Assembly (NCBI GenBank): GCA_937958185.1
Contig: CALFFN010000021.1
Coordinates: 124,001-188,000 of the forward strand
Source: an uncultured Neglectibacter sp.
GTDB lineage: Bacteria; Bacillota; Clostridia; Oscillospirales; Acutalibacteraceae
Direction of reading: 5' to 3'
Length of the DNA stretch: 64,000 bases
The notes under the pieces were generated by a model that was not told where the DNA came from, searched no databases, and worked only from the letters and a program-made list of their open reading frames with translations. Of this stretch, positions 25,608 through 32,704 are shown one piece after another. Position 1 is the first letter of the stretch. Each line of letters opens with the position of its first letter. Position numbers and translations under genes: made by a program.

Positions 25608-26696
25608 TTGACAGACGAAAACAGACAGCAGGAGACCTGCCCCACGGGGAACCCCCTCCGCAAAAAGCGGAAGATTCCATGGGGAATGCTATATATTTTT
25701 GCAACGATAATCGCGCTTATCATTTTCGGTATCTGCAATCAGGAATTCGGCAATGTGTTCCGCACCATTTCCAACCTGATCCCCGGCTTCCTGATCCTCG
25801 CCGTGGTGATTACCGTGATCTATTTCCTGTTCGAGGGTGGTATCATCTGCCTGCTCATGCGCAGCCAGAATATCCCCATGAAAATCGGCAGCGCCATGAA
25901 AATCGGGATCATCGGTATCTACTATTCCTACATCACCCCCAGCTCCACCGGGGGACAGCCCATGCAGGCGGCATACCTTCGGCGGGACAAAATCCCCGTT
26001 GGCGTTTCCACCGCCGTGCTGATCGTAAAATTCTTCTGCTTCCAGTGCGCGTTTTTCCTTTGCTCGCTGGTGAGCTTCCTCTGCATGTACGGCAAGCTGA
26101 CCGTGGACAACCCAGGCATCATTCCGCTTATCATTCTGGGGCTTATCATAAATGGCGGCTCCATCATCTTTTTTCCCTGCCTGTTCATCAAGCCTGTGCT
26201 CCATACCATCTGCCGCTTTGCCAAGTGGCTGGTGAACCGTTTTAAGTTCCTGCGGAACCACTTTCATCTGCTGGACTCTATCGACAAATTTGAAACGGAT
26301 TTCGGCAGCTACCGGGAAACCTTCCGAGAAAACAAGCGCAGCGTCCTGTGGGGCGTATTGCTCTCCATTCCCCAGTTCCTGCTGCAAATGAGCGTGATCT
26401 ATTTTGTTTTCCTTGCCTTTGGATACAGGAGTATCAGCTATTGGGAGGTTTTCGCCGTACAAAGCCTGTTGCAGGTTTCCGTGTCCTTTATGCCCATGCC
26501 CGGCGCCTCCGGCGCACAGGAAATAGGCTTTTCCGCCTTCTTCCGCAATTATTTTGCCAAGGACGATCTCTATTCCGCCGTGATGGTCTGGCGGTTCTTT
26601 ACCTACTATCTGGTGGTGATTGTCGGCGCGCTGCTGGTGGTAGCGGATCAGTTCCTGTACGGAAAAAAGCAAAAAAAAGAAAATAGGGAAATCTGA
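25608..26696 (+). CDS. YbhN/LPG-synthase-like integral membrane protein
   Basis: The protein has about 362 residues with seven or more membrane helices. It carries the family's conserved ITPSSTGGQPMQAAYL and MPMPGASGAQEIGF segments. The family covers the flippase-like membrane half of lysyl-phosphatidylglycerol synthases and YbhN proteins; no aminoacyl-transfer domain is attached here. I prefer the TTG at 25608, which has GGAG nine bases upstream; an ATG at 25593 has no ribosome site. A clear terminator follows. Confidence 0.8.
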   Translation: MTDENRQQETCPTGNPLRKKRKIPWGMLYIFATIIALIIFGICNQEFGNVFRTISNLIPGFLILAVVITVIYFLFEGGIICLLMRSQNIPMKIGSAMKIGIIGIYYSYITPSSTGGQPMQAAYLRRDKIPVGVSTAVLIVKFFCFQCAFFLCSLVSFLCMYGKLTVDNPGIIPLIILGLIINGGSIIFFPCLFIKPVLHTICRFAKWLVNRFKFLRNHFHLLDSIDKFETDFGSYRETFRENKRSVLWGVLLSIPQFLLQMSVIYFVFLAFGYRSISYWEVFAVQSLLQVSVSFMPMPGASGAQEIGFSAFFRNYFAKDDLYSAVMVWRFFTYYLVVIVGALLVVADQFLYGKKQKKENREI

Positions 26697-26700
26697 AAAC

Positions 26701-26734
26701 AGCAGGGCGATATTTCGCCCTGCTGCTCTTGTTT
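26701..26734 (+). terminator. Terminator after the YbhN-like gene
   Basis: AGCAGGGCGA and TCGCCCTGCT form a perfect 10-bp stem, followed by GCTCTTGTTT. Confidence 0.85.
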
Positions 26735-26749
26735 AACAACTAACTACTC

Positions 26750-26770
26750 ACGACTAACGACTAACGACTA
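26750..26770. repeat. Heptamer tandem repeat
   Basis: ACGACTA is repeated three times without change, just outside the displaced copy of the uracil-DNA glycosylase gene end. Confidence 0.8.
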
Positions 26771-26784
26771 ATATCGCACCCCAG

Positions 26785-26829
26785 CTCGTCGATCTTTTCC
26801 CACAGCTTCAAAAAGTCCTCGAAAGCGGC
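26785..26829 (-). repeat. Displaced copy of the uracil-DNA glycosylase gene 3' end
   Basis: These 45 bases match 27221-27265 at 43 positions, in the same orientation. The copy still encodes FEDFLKLWEKIDELG and an in-frame stop, but lacks the rest of the gene. The two copies bracket about 390 bases holding the toxin-like locus. Confidence 0.9.
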
Positions 26830-26869
26830 TGTTTTTTTCGGCGGTGTTAACCGCTTTTTCGGTTTACCC

Positions 26870-26898
26870 TTGTAAATGACTTTTCCCCGTGATATGAT
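26870..26898 (+). promoter_or_regulatory. Promoter of the 27-codon toxin-like gene
   Basis: TTGTAA and TATGAT are spaced by 17 bases. An inverted repeat (CCGTGATATG at 26887, CATATCACGG at 26929) spans the -10 and start region. The predicted RNA begins with a stem-loop TGCGTC-GAAA-GACGCA. Confidence 0.65.
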
Positions 26899-26953
26899 AG
26901 AGTTGCGTCGAAAGACGCAGGAGCTTGCCATATCACGGTAGGCGGTTTTGGCT

Positions 26954-26975
26954 ACACCACCTAAAAAGGGGGTGT
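26954..26975 (+). promoter_or_regulatory. Hairpin masking the ribosome site of the toxin-like gene
   Basis: ACACCACCT and AGGGGGTGT pair across an AAAA loop with one mismatch. This hides the AGGGGG ribosome site of the 26980 start, as in many type I toxin messages. Confidence 0.6.
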
Positions 26976-26979
26976 TTCC

Positions 26980-27063
26980 ATGCCTGTTACATTGACCTTT
27001 CACATTCTTTTCTTGACTGTGACGATCACTGTAAAAAGCAGAAACCGCCACTCGGCAAAGTGA
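26980..27063 (+). CDS. 27-residue hydrophobic peptide, type I toxin-like
   Basis: The reading frame runs from MPVTLTFHILFLTVTITV to the basic tail KSRNRHSAK. That is a hydrophobic beta- or membrane-prone core of about 17 residues, then charges, as in Fst/Ldr-type toxins. It has a strong AGGGGG ribosome site (hidden in a hairpin), its own promoter at 26870, and a stop codon inside the hairpin at 27040-27071. A consensus promoter faces it from 27162. I cannot assign it to a named toxin family. The toxin role is inferred from gene layout. Confidence 0.55.
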   Translation: MPVTLTFHILFLTVTITVKSRNRHSAK

Positions 27064-27127
27064 CGGTTTCTATAGACATATAGAAATAATCTCTTGAGCC
27101 AAACCGTCTATCGGCAAGCTCTTTTCT
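27033..27127 (-). ncRNA. Predicted antisense RNA (antitoxin candidate)
   Basis: A transcript from the minus-strand promoter at 27134-27162 would start near 27127. It would end at the stem AGAAACCGTCACT...AGTGGCGGTTTCT followed by GCTTTTT, about 95 nt in all. It is complementary to the last ten codons of the peptide gene. On this strand the stem is fully paired with one G-U, while on the plus strand it has a C-A mismatch, favouring use as a minus-strand terminator. Confidence 0.5.
27040..27071 (-). terminator. Terminator hairpin of the antisense RNA
   Basis: A 13-bp stem with loop TTGCCG is followed on the minus strand by GCTTTTTAC. The peptide gene's stop codon lies inside it. Confidence 0.6.
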
Positions 27128-27133
27128 GTCTTT

Positions 27134-27162
27134 AGTATACTCGCTTCTCCCCGGTGTGTCAA
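27134..27162 (-). promoter_or_regulatory. Consensus antisense promoter facing the toxin-like gene
   Basis: On the minus strand TTGACA and TATACT are spaced by exactly 17 bases. It is among the best promoters in the window and drives no protein gene. Confidence 0.75.
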
Positions 27163-27193
27163 CCACTTTTTTAACCTGACCTCTTATAAAGGA

Positions 27194-27772
27194 TTATTCT
27201 TTCGCAATATCCAGCCCTAACTCATCGATCTTTTCCCGCAGCTTCAAAAAGTCCTCGAAAGCGGCGGGCTTCTGGTTGGAGTTGCGCAGCAGCGCGGCGG
27301 GGTGGAGGGTAGGCATCATCAGCACGCCGCCCTTTTCAAAGAAAATGCCGTGCTCTTTCGTGATTTTCAGATCGGGCTTTATCATTTTCATGCCGGCGAC
27401 CCGACCGAGACAGACAATGATTTTTGGGCGCAGCAGCGCAAACTGGTTCCGCAGCCAGCCGATACAGGCTTCCTGCTCCTCCGGCAGCGGGTCCCGGTTT
27501 TTAGGCGGGCGGCATTTTACAATGTTGGCGATATAGATGTTTTTCTTTCGGTCCAAATCTACGGCGGCGAGGAACTTGTCCAGCAGCTGTCCGCCCCTGC
27601 CCACAAAAGGCTCGCCCTGTAAATCTTCGTTTTCTCCCGGACCTTCTCCCACAAACAGCACCTTCGCCTGCGGGTTCCCCACGCCGAACACCACGTTGTG
27701 CCGCGTTTCGCACAGCCCGCATTTTCTGCATTCCAAGCAGCTTTCCCGAAGCGTTTCCCAGTTATCTATCAT
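27194..27772 (-). CDS. Uracil-DNA glycosylase, family 4/5 (iron-sulfur type)
   Basis: The protein has about 192 residues. N-terminal cysteines CLECRKCGLC begin the 4Fe-4S site. Motif A is FVGEGPGENEDLQGEPFVGRGG and the C-terminal motif is MMPTLHPAALLRN. It removes uracil from DNA. The ATG at 27772 has TGGGGG seven bases upstream; a longer frame to 27895 has no support. Its last 45 coding bases (27221-27265) are duplicated at 26785, and the toxin-like locus lies between the copies, so the gene end looks like an insertion target. Confidence 0.9.
   Translation of the reverse strand: MIDNWETLRESCLECRKCGLCETRHNVVFGVGNPQAKVLFVGEGPGENEDLQGEPFVGRGGQLLDKFLAAVDLDRKKNIYIANIVKCRPPKNRDPLPEEQEACIGWLRNQFALLRPKIIVCLGRVAGMKMIKPDLKITKEHGIFFEKGGVLMMPTLHPAALLRNSNQKPAAFEDFLKLREKIDELGLDIAKE
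27221..27265 (-). repeat. Gene-borne copy of the 45-bp direct repeat
   Basis: This is the partner of 26785-26829, with 43 of 45 bases identical, in the coding end of the uracil-DNA glycosylase gene. Confidence 0.9.
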
Positions 27773-27841
27773 GGTAGACCCCCAAAATATCGTCTTTTGT
27801 CCAGTATAGCAAAGTCCTTTGGAAAACGCAACGAAAGACAG

Positions 27842-27870
27842 TTGAAATTTTTTTCGGCAAGTAGTACAAT
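27842..27870 (+). promoter_or_regulatory. pduL promoter
   Basis: TTGAAA and TACAAT are spaced by 17 bases, divergent from the uracil-DNA glycosylase gene. Confidence 0.7.
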
Positions 27871-27963
27871 AAAAATGCGAAAATTGCAGAATCACTGATG
27901 GACCCTCTGCACGCTTCCATGGGATCAGTGGTTCCCTGAATGAATTTTTAGGAGGAATTTGCG

Positions 27964-28530
27964 ATGAAAGTCATGGTAGAAACATCTGCCCATCATGTCC
28001 ATGTTTCCGACGCCGATCTGGGGACCCTGTTCGGCAAGGGCGCGACCCTGACCAATAAGAAGGATCTGTCCCAGCCCGGGCAGTTCGCCTGTGCCGAAAA
28101 GGTGGAGGTGGTAGGACCCAAGGGCTCCATGTCCATGTCCATTCTGGGACCCACCCGGAAAGAGACCCAGGTGGAAATTTCCCTCACCGACGCCCGCAAG
28201 CTGGGCGTGACCGCCCCCATTCGGGAATCCGGCGACCTGGAGGGCACCCCCGGCTGCATTCTGAGAGGACCTGCCGGAGAGCTGGAGCTGCAAAAAGGCG
28301 TGATCGCCGCCAAGCGCCACATTCATTTCAGCCCGGACGATGCTGCCAAAGCCGGCGTTTCCGATAAGCAGATCGTATCCGTCAAGGTAGAGTATAATGG
28401 CAGAAGCCTGGTGTACGGCGATGTGGTGTGCCGTGTCAGCCCCTCTTACGCGCTGGCAATGCACGTGGATACCGACGAATCCAACGCAGCCGCCCTGCCC
28501 GGCACTGTGGACGGCGAGATCATTCTGTAA
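27964..28530 (+). CDS. pduL: PduL-type phosphate acyltransferase
   Basis: The protein has 188 residues. The two half-barrels of the PduL fold are marked by the zinc histidines in SAHHVHVSDADL and AKRHIHFSPDDA. It interconverts acyl-CoA and acyl-phosphate. Here it stands alone with no microcompartment shell genes and no N-terminal encapsulation extension, so it likely acts as a cytosolic phosphotransacetylase linking acetyl-CoA to acetate/ATP. No ackA is in the window. AGGAGG precedes the ATG. Confidence 0.93.
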   Translation: MKVMVETSAHHVHVSDADLGTLFGKGATLTNKKDLSQPGQFACAEKVEVVGPKGSMSMSILGPTRKETQVEISLTDARKLGVTAPIRESGDLEGTPGCILRGPAGELELQKGVIAAKRHIHFSPDDAAKAGVSDKQIVSVKVEYNGRSLVYGDVVCRVSPSYALAMHVDTDESNAAALPGTVDGEIIL

Positions 28531-28533
28531 CCT

Positions 28534-29319
28534 ATGGCGACCCTCACTGTCTTTACCTACAACCTGCGCACCGACGTGCCAGAGGACGGGATCAACTCCT
28601 TCCAGAACCGCCGGGACTTTATCCGTGCCCGGTTCCCGGCATATCAGGCTGATTTAATAGGCTTTCAGGAGACCGAGCCCCATATGCGCCAGTGGCTGAT
28701 GGAGGCTTTCCCGGAATATGAGGTCTGCGGCACCGGGCGGGAAGCGGCGCTGGACGGAGAAAGCAATGTGATCGCCTACCGCCGCAGCCTGTTTGACCTG
28801 GTTTCTCTTGACACCTTCTGGCTGTCCGATACACCCTATGTGCCGGGAAGCAGGTTCTCTACCGACCAGAGCCTTTGCCCCCGTATCTGCACCTGCATCA
28901 CGCTTTGCCATAAGGAAACGGGAAAGCTGCTGCGCCACTACAACACCCACCTTGACCACGAGGGCGCTATGGCGCAGGCACAGGGCATTTCCCTGGTGCT
29001 GAACCGCATGGCGGCGGACTATGCCCGGTGGCAGGCGCCCGTTATCCTCACCGGGGACTTTAACGTTGTCCCGGAAAGCCCGGTGTACCGTTCGGTGCAG
29101 GGCTTCTCCGGCTGTGGGAAGCCCCTTGTGGACGTGACCGCCGGGGTGGGGGACACCTTTCACAATTTTGAGCCCCAGAACCCGGCGGAGCAGATGAAGA
29201 TCGACTATATCTTTACGAACCTGCCCTGTGACCCGAAAAAGACCGTCAAGGCAACGGACGAGCAAAACGGTCAGTATCTTTCCGACCATTACCCGGTGGG
29301 GGCATATCTGGCTTTTTAA
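28534..29319 (+). CDS. Endonuclease/exonuclease/phosphatase-family hydrolase
   Basis: The protein has 261 residues. Motifs of the EEP fold are present: FTYNLRTD, GFQETEP, NTHLDHEG, LTGDFNVVPES and SDHYPVGAYL. The enzyme cleaves phosphodiester or phosphate-ester bonds with Mg. There is no signal peptide, so it is cytosolic. It starts three bases after pduL, so it is co-transcribed with it; the functional link is unclear. The substrate could be a sugar phosphate, lipid headgroup or nucleic acid. Confidence 0.85.
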   Translation: MATLTVFTYNLRTDVPEDGINSFQNRRDFIRARFPAYQADLIGFQETEPHMRQWLMEAFPEYEVCGTGREAALDGESNVIAYRRSLFDLVSLDTFWLSDTPYVPGSRFSTDQSLCPRICTCITLCHKETGKLLRHYNTHLDHEGAMAQAQGISLVLNRMAADYARWQAPVILTGDFNVVPESPVYRSVQGFSGCGKPLVDVTAGVGDTFHNFEPQNPAEQMKIDYIFTNLPCDPKKTVKATDEQNGQYLSDHYPVGAYLAF

Positions 29320-29330
29320 GCTTGTAAAGC

Positions 29331-29366
29331 AGCGAGTGCGGCACCTCCCGCACCCGCTCTTTTTTT
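29331..29366 (+). terminator. Terminator after the pduL pair
   Basis: AGCG-a-GTGCGG and CCGCAC-c-CGCT form the stem, with T7 following. Confidence 0.85.
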
Positions 29367-29443
29367 CGGACAAAAGAAAGCGGAAAAAGACAGGAGTTAT
29401 TTTTTATTTTGGGCTATTCTGACAAAGAAAAGGAGGGAAGCCT

Positions 29444-30322
29444 ATGGAATGGACGGAGACCCTGCGGTCCGCGATCAGCTACATGGAAAGCCATATGGAA
29501 GACGCGATTACGGCGGAGGACGTGGCAGCCCATGTGCACTTGTCACCATTCTATCTGCAAAAGGGCTTCGAGGTGGTCACGGGATATTCCGTGGCGAAAT
29601 ATCTTCGCTGCCGCCGCCTGTACCTTGCCGCGCTGGACCTGGCGCAGAAGGGGGAAAAGGTCATCGACGTGGCGTACCGCTACGGCTTTGAAACGCCGGA
29701 AAGCTTTACTAAAGCCTTTGTGCGGTTCCATGGCGCCACCCCCACCCAGGTCCGCCGAGACCCCCGGAAGATAAAGCCCTTCCTGCCCCTGAAGATCGCG
29801 GTGTCCGTGGTAGGTGGGGAAGCGCTGGAATACACGATAGAAGAGGAAGAAGCTTTTACCGTCATCGGCATTTCCCGGGAATTCTCCTTTGACAGCGGCT
29901 ATGCGGAGGTGCCCGGCTTTTGGGACGAATTTAACGCCCGGTACTTTTCCGCCGGCGGTTCGGAAGCCCCTCAGTTGGAAGCGGTGCTGCGGCACGGCAT
30001 TGGGGAGTTCGGCGTCTGTATCGACGAAAATTGCGCCCCCGGAACATTCCGCTATCTGATCGCCGGGCGGTACCGGGGAGGAGAAGTGCCGGAGGGCATG
30101 GAGCTGTACCGATTTCCGGCGCTTGCCTGGGCAAAGTTCCCCTGCTGCGGACCTCTGCCCGGCGCGCTGCAGGCGCGAAACGCCCAAATTTTTCAGGAAT
30201 GGCTGCCCGGCAATACGGAATATTGCACCGCTATGGACTGCACCGTAGAATGGTATTCCGAGGACGACAGCAGCAGCCCCGACTGCCGCTCCGCCATCTG
30301 GCTGCCTGTAAAAAAGCTGTAA
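29444..30322 (+). CDS. AraC-family regulator with GyrI-like effector domain
   Basis: The protein has 292 residues. Two HTH motifs occupy residues 8-105 (ITAEDVAAHVHLSPFYLQKGF and VIDVAYRYGFETPESFTKAFVRFHGATP). Residues 125-290 resemble the GyrI/Rob effector-binding fold. This N-terminal DNA-binding, C-terminal ligand layout is that of Rob-like multidrug or small-molecule sensors. Nothing nearby is clearly its target. AAGGAGGG precedes the ATG. Confidence 0.88.
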   Translation: MEWTETLRSAISYMESHMEDAITAEDVAAHVHLSPFYLQKGFEVVTGYSVAKYLRCRRLYLAALDLAQKGEKVIDVAYRYGFETPESFTKAFVRFHGATPTQVRRDPRKIKPFLPLKIAVSVVGGEALEYTIEEEEAFTVIGISREFSFDSGYAEVPGFWDEFNARYFSAGGSEAPQLEAVLRHGIGEFGVCIDENCAPGTFRYLIAGRYRGGEVPEGMELYRFPALAWAKFPCCGPLPGALQARNAQIFQEWLPGNTEYCTAMDCTVEWYSEDDSSSPDCRSAIWLPVKKL

Positions 30323-30336
30323 AAGCATAAAAAACG

Positions 30337-30370
30337 ATCCCGGCTGCACACACAGACAGCCGGGATATTT
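30337..30370. terminator. Bidirectional terminator between the AraC gene and cca
   Basis: ATCCCGGCTG and CAGCCGGGAT form a 10-bp stem, with A-rich sequence on one side and T-rich on the other. Confidence 0.8.
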
Positions 30371-31721
30371 ATTGCTGTTTTGACAGTTTTCCGGCTTCCC
30401 CCAGCAGGGATTCCCGTTCATTGGGCAGCGTCCCTGCCAATACGCCGTCCAAAAGCTCTTGTAAGATGTGACCCAGCGCCGGACCTTTCGGGACACCCAG
30501 CTCCAGCAGGTCGCTGCCGTTTACCGCCAAATCCCGCAGAGTTAGGCATTCGCCGGCGCGCAGGATTTCCTCTGCCAGCGCGCTTGCCTGTTGCAGAAGC
30601 TCCAGCCGCTCCGCCCGAATTGCCGGGGACTGCGCCGAAACATCGGCGTTTATCAGCTCCAGCAGCCGGAACAGCTGCGCTTCGCCCAATTGCCCCAGCA
30701 GCCGTTTCATGCGCTTTTCCGAAATGGGCAGCACCTCGCCGTGGCGGGCGATCAAAGCACAGACAGCTTTCCGCTCCCTGTTGGAAAACCGCAGCCGTTC
30801 GCAGCAGGCTTCCGCCAGCTCCACGCTTTTTTGACCGTGCCCGTAAAAGTGGGCGGCGCCGTCGGCTGACAGTGTCTTTACCGCCGGCTTCCCGCTGTCA
30901 TGGAACAGCGCCGCCCAGCGCAGGACAGGGTCAGGGGGGACCGTTCCCACCGCGTGGAGGGTATGCTCCCACACGTCATAGCAGTGGTAGGGCGTTTCCT
31001 GGGCGCAGCCTTTCATCGGCGCAAGCTCCGGCAGCACGGTAAAGATCACGCCGCTGTATTGTCGCAGGATTTTTTCCGCGCCGCCTCCCAGCAGCAGCTT
31101 TTCCAGCTCTGCTTTTGCCCGCTCATGGGAAATTTCCAGCAGCAGCGTCTTTTTTCTCTGCAAGGCTTCCGCAGTGCCCGCTTCCGGCAAAAAGTCGAGC
31201 TTTGACGCGAACCGCAGACAGCGCAGGATCCGTAGCGCGTCCTCGGAGAACCGCCTGTCCGCGTCTCCCACACAGCGCAGCTTCTTATTTTGCAGGTCGG
31301 CAAGCCCGCCGAATTTGTCCACCAGCCCGCGCGCCGGGTGGTACGCCATAGCGTTTACGGTAAAATCCCGCCGGGAGAGATCGTCTTCCAGCCGCCGGGA
31401 AAATTCCACCTTTTCCGGGTGGCGGTGGTCAAGATACACGCCGTCACTGCGATAGGTGGTGATCTCCACCGGGCTGCCATCGATCAGGACCGTCACGGTG
31501 CCGTGCTGAATGCCGGTCTCAATGCAGCGGAAGCCGGAACAGCATTTCAAAATCGCACCTGGGGGCGCGTTGGTGGTGACGTCCCAGTCGCCGGGGGAAA
31601 GCTCCAAAAGGGAGTCTCTCACGCAGCCGCCCACGAACCAGGCTTCCCAGCCCGCCGCTTCCAGACAGCGCACCGCCCGCACAGCATATTCCGGCGGCGT
31701 GACGGCAAGCTTTCCCTGCAT
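30369..31721 (-). CDS. cca: CCA tRNA nucleotidyltransferase
   Basis: The protein has 450 residues. FVGGCVRDSLL and GDWDVTTNA form the class II nucleotidyltransferase head with its metal-binding Asp pair. RRDFTVNAMAYHP and RFSEDALRILRCLRFASKL form the neck. An HD-like domain follows (ALFHDSGKPAVK, YGHGQKSVELAE), giving possible phosphohydrolase activity. It adds or repairs CCA ends on tRNA. The tRNA-Leu gene of this window already encodes CCA, so at least for that tRNA the role is repair. Confidence 0.94.
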   Translation of the reverse strand: MQGKLAVTPPEYAVRAVRCLEAAGWEAWFVGGCVRDSLLELSPGDWDVTTNAPPGAILKCCSGFRCIETGIQHGTVTVLIDGSPVEITTYRSDGVYLDHRHPEKVEFSRRLEDDLSRRDFTVNAMAYHPARGLVDKFGGLADLQNKKLRCVGDADRRFSEDALRILRCLRFASKLDFLPEAGTAEALQRKKTLLLEISHERAKAELEKLLLGGGAEKILRQYSGVIFTVLPELAPMKGCAQETPYHCYDVWEHTLHAVGTVPPDPVLRWAALFHDSGKPAVKTLSADGAAHFYGHGQKSVELAEACCERLRFSNRERKAVCALIARHGEVLPISEKRMKRLLGQLGEAQLFRLLELINADVSAQSPAIRAERLELLQQASALAEEILRAGECLTLRDLAVNGSDLLELGVPKGPALGHILQELLDGVLAGTLPNERESLLGEAGKLSKQQ

Positions 31722-31763
31722 GTTTCGAGCCCCCCTTTCTGAAAAATTTTTCTTACTAACAGT

Positions 31764-31792
31764 AACATATCATTCTTTTCGGCTTTTTTCAA
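31764..31792 (-). promoter_or_regulatory. cca promoter
   Basis: On the minus strand TTGAAA and TATGTT are spaced by 17 bases. Confidence 0.5.
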
Positions 31793-31822
31793 GAAAAAAG
31801 CCAATTTCGGCGGCTGGATTCG

Positions 31823-31851
31823 TTGACAGACAGGGGAAAAGATGGTAAAAT
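31823..31851 (+). promoter_or_regulatory. Promoter of the SEC-C protein gene
   Basis: TTGACA and TAAAAT are spaced by 17 bases, 44 bases before the start codon. Confidence 0.7.
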
Positions 31852-31894
31852 TCTGGCGGCAAGACAGAAAAATTTGAACGAGGGGTGACAGGTC

Positions 31895-32392
31895 ATGGCT
31901 TTGTTGGAGCAATGGCGCAAGTACGCGGAGGAACAGCAGCAGGGGAAGGACGGTCAAAAATTCTGGAAAGAATATTTTGACGCGGAAACGGAAATTTACA
32001 AGAAGATTCTGAAAAGCAAGCCCAGAAAGAACACGGTAAAGGGCTTTGCGGAAAAATACGGCGTGGACGTTATGACGATGGTGGGCTTTCTGGACGGTGT
32101 AAACGACAGCCTGAAGGAGAAAAATCCGCTGGAAGAAATCGAAGAGGACAGCGAAGTCAACCTGAACTACGACAAGGAGCTGCTCTATAAGAATATGGTG
32201 GAGGCCAAGGCAGAATGGCTCTACAATCTGCCTGAATGGGACGAGCTGATCCCCGAGGACCGCCGGAAAGAGCTTTATAAGGAGCAGAAGCGCTCCAAAA
32301 CCGTGGTCAAGGGGAAGAAGATCGGCAGAAACGACCCCTGCCCTTGCGGAAGCGGAAAAAAGTACAAGAAATGCTGCGGCAGGGACGCATAA
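31895..32392 (+). CDS. SEC-C zinc-motif protein
   Basis: The protein has 165 residues. The last 20 residues are a SEC-C motif (GRNDPCPCGSGKKYKKCCG), the zinc-binding tail also found on SecA and on many stand-alone proteins. The helical N-terminal 140 residues are rich in Glu and Lys; I do not recognise them. The exact role is unknown. Its final codons and stop lie in the first unit of a 68-bp tandem repeat. Confidence 0.85.
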   Translation: MALLEQWRKYAEEQQQGKDGQKFWKEYFDAETEIYKKILKSKPRKNTVKGFAEKYGVDVMTMVGFLDGVNDSLKEKNPLEEIEEDSEVNLNYDKELLYKNMVEAKAEWLYNLPEWDELIPEDRRKELYKEQKRSKTVVKGKKIGRNDPCPCGSGKKYKKCCGRDA

Positions 32393-32530
32393 CGCAGGTC
32401 GGTGGAAGCCTTTCCGCCCGCGGAAAAAAGTACAAGAAATGCTGTGGCAGGGACGCATAACGCAGGTCGGCGGTAGCCTTTCCGCCCACGGAAAGAAATA
32501 CAAGAAGTGCTGCGGCAGAGACGCATAACA
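32353..32530 (+). repeat. 68-bp tandem repeat of the SEC-C gene end
   Basis: Units begin at 32353, 32421 and 32489 (CGGAAAAAAGTACAAG, CGGAAAAAAGTACAAG, CGGAAAGAAATACAAG), an exact period of 68, with the third unit partial. Each unit repeats the codons for KKYKKCCGRDA and the stop. Since 68 is not a multiple of three, only the first unit is coding. Confidence 0.9.
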
Positions 32531-32615
32531 CGCGGTTCCTGACCCGCTTTGGAAAGCAACGCAAAAATAATTTCAGCGCGGCGCACTATATTATTTTTCT
32601 CAATAAAGCCCCATG

Positions 32616-32645
32616 TCGCCCTGTTTCCAAATGGAAGCGGGGCGA
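32616..32645 (+). other. Hairpin in the sigG leader
   Basis: TCGCCC-t-GTTTCC and GGAAGC-g-GGGCGA pair across an AAAT loop. There is no T run after it, so it may be a processing or attenuation element. No clear SigF-type promoter was found by eye. Confidence 0.35.
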
Positions 32646-32704
32646 TTAAACTATCTGAAATATGCAAAGAATACCTTCGTAAGAAAATTTACGGAGGTGT
32701 TTGT

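Noticed and set aside
26750..26770. CRISPR-like short repeat (ACGACTA three times)
   Set aside because: Seven-base units without spacers; no cas genes. It is a simple tandem repeat.
26761..27051. Minus-strand 96-codon ORF ending in FEDFLKLWEKIDELG
   Set aside because: Only its end resembles uracil-DNA glycosylase, from the displaced repeat; the rest is antisense to the toxin-like locus and has no ribosome site.
32275..32667. Minus-strand ORFs with repeated HFLYFF-type segments
   Set aside because: They are shadows of the 68-bp tandem repeat and the SEC-C gene end; the apparent protein repeats come from the DNA repeats.
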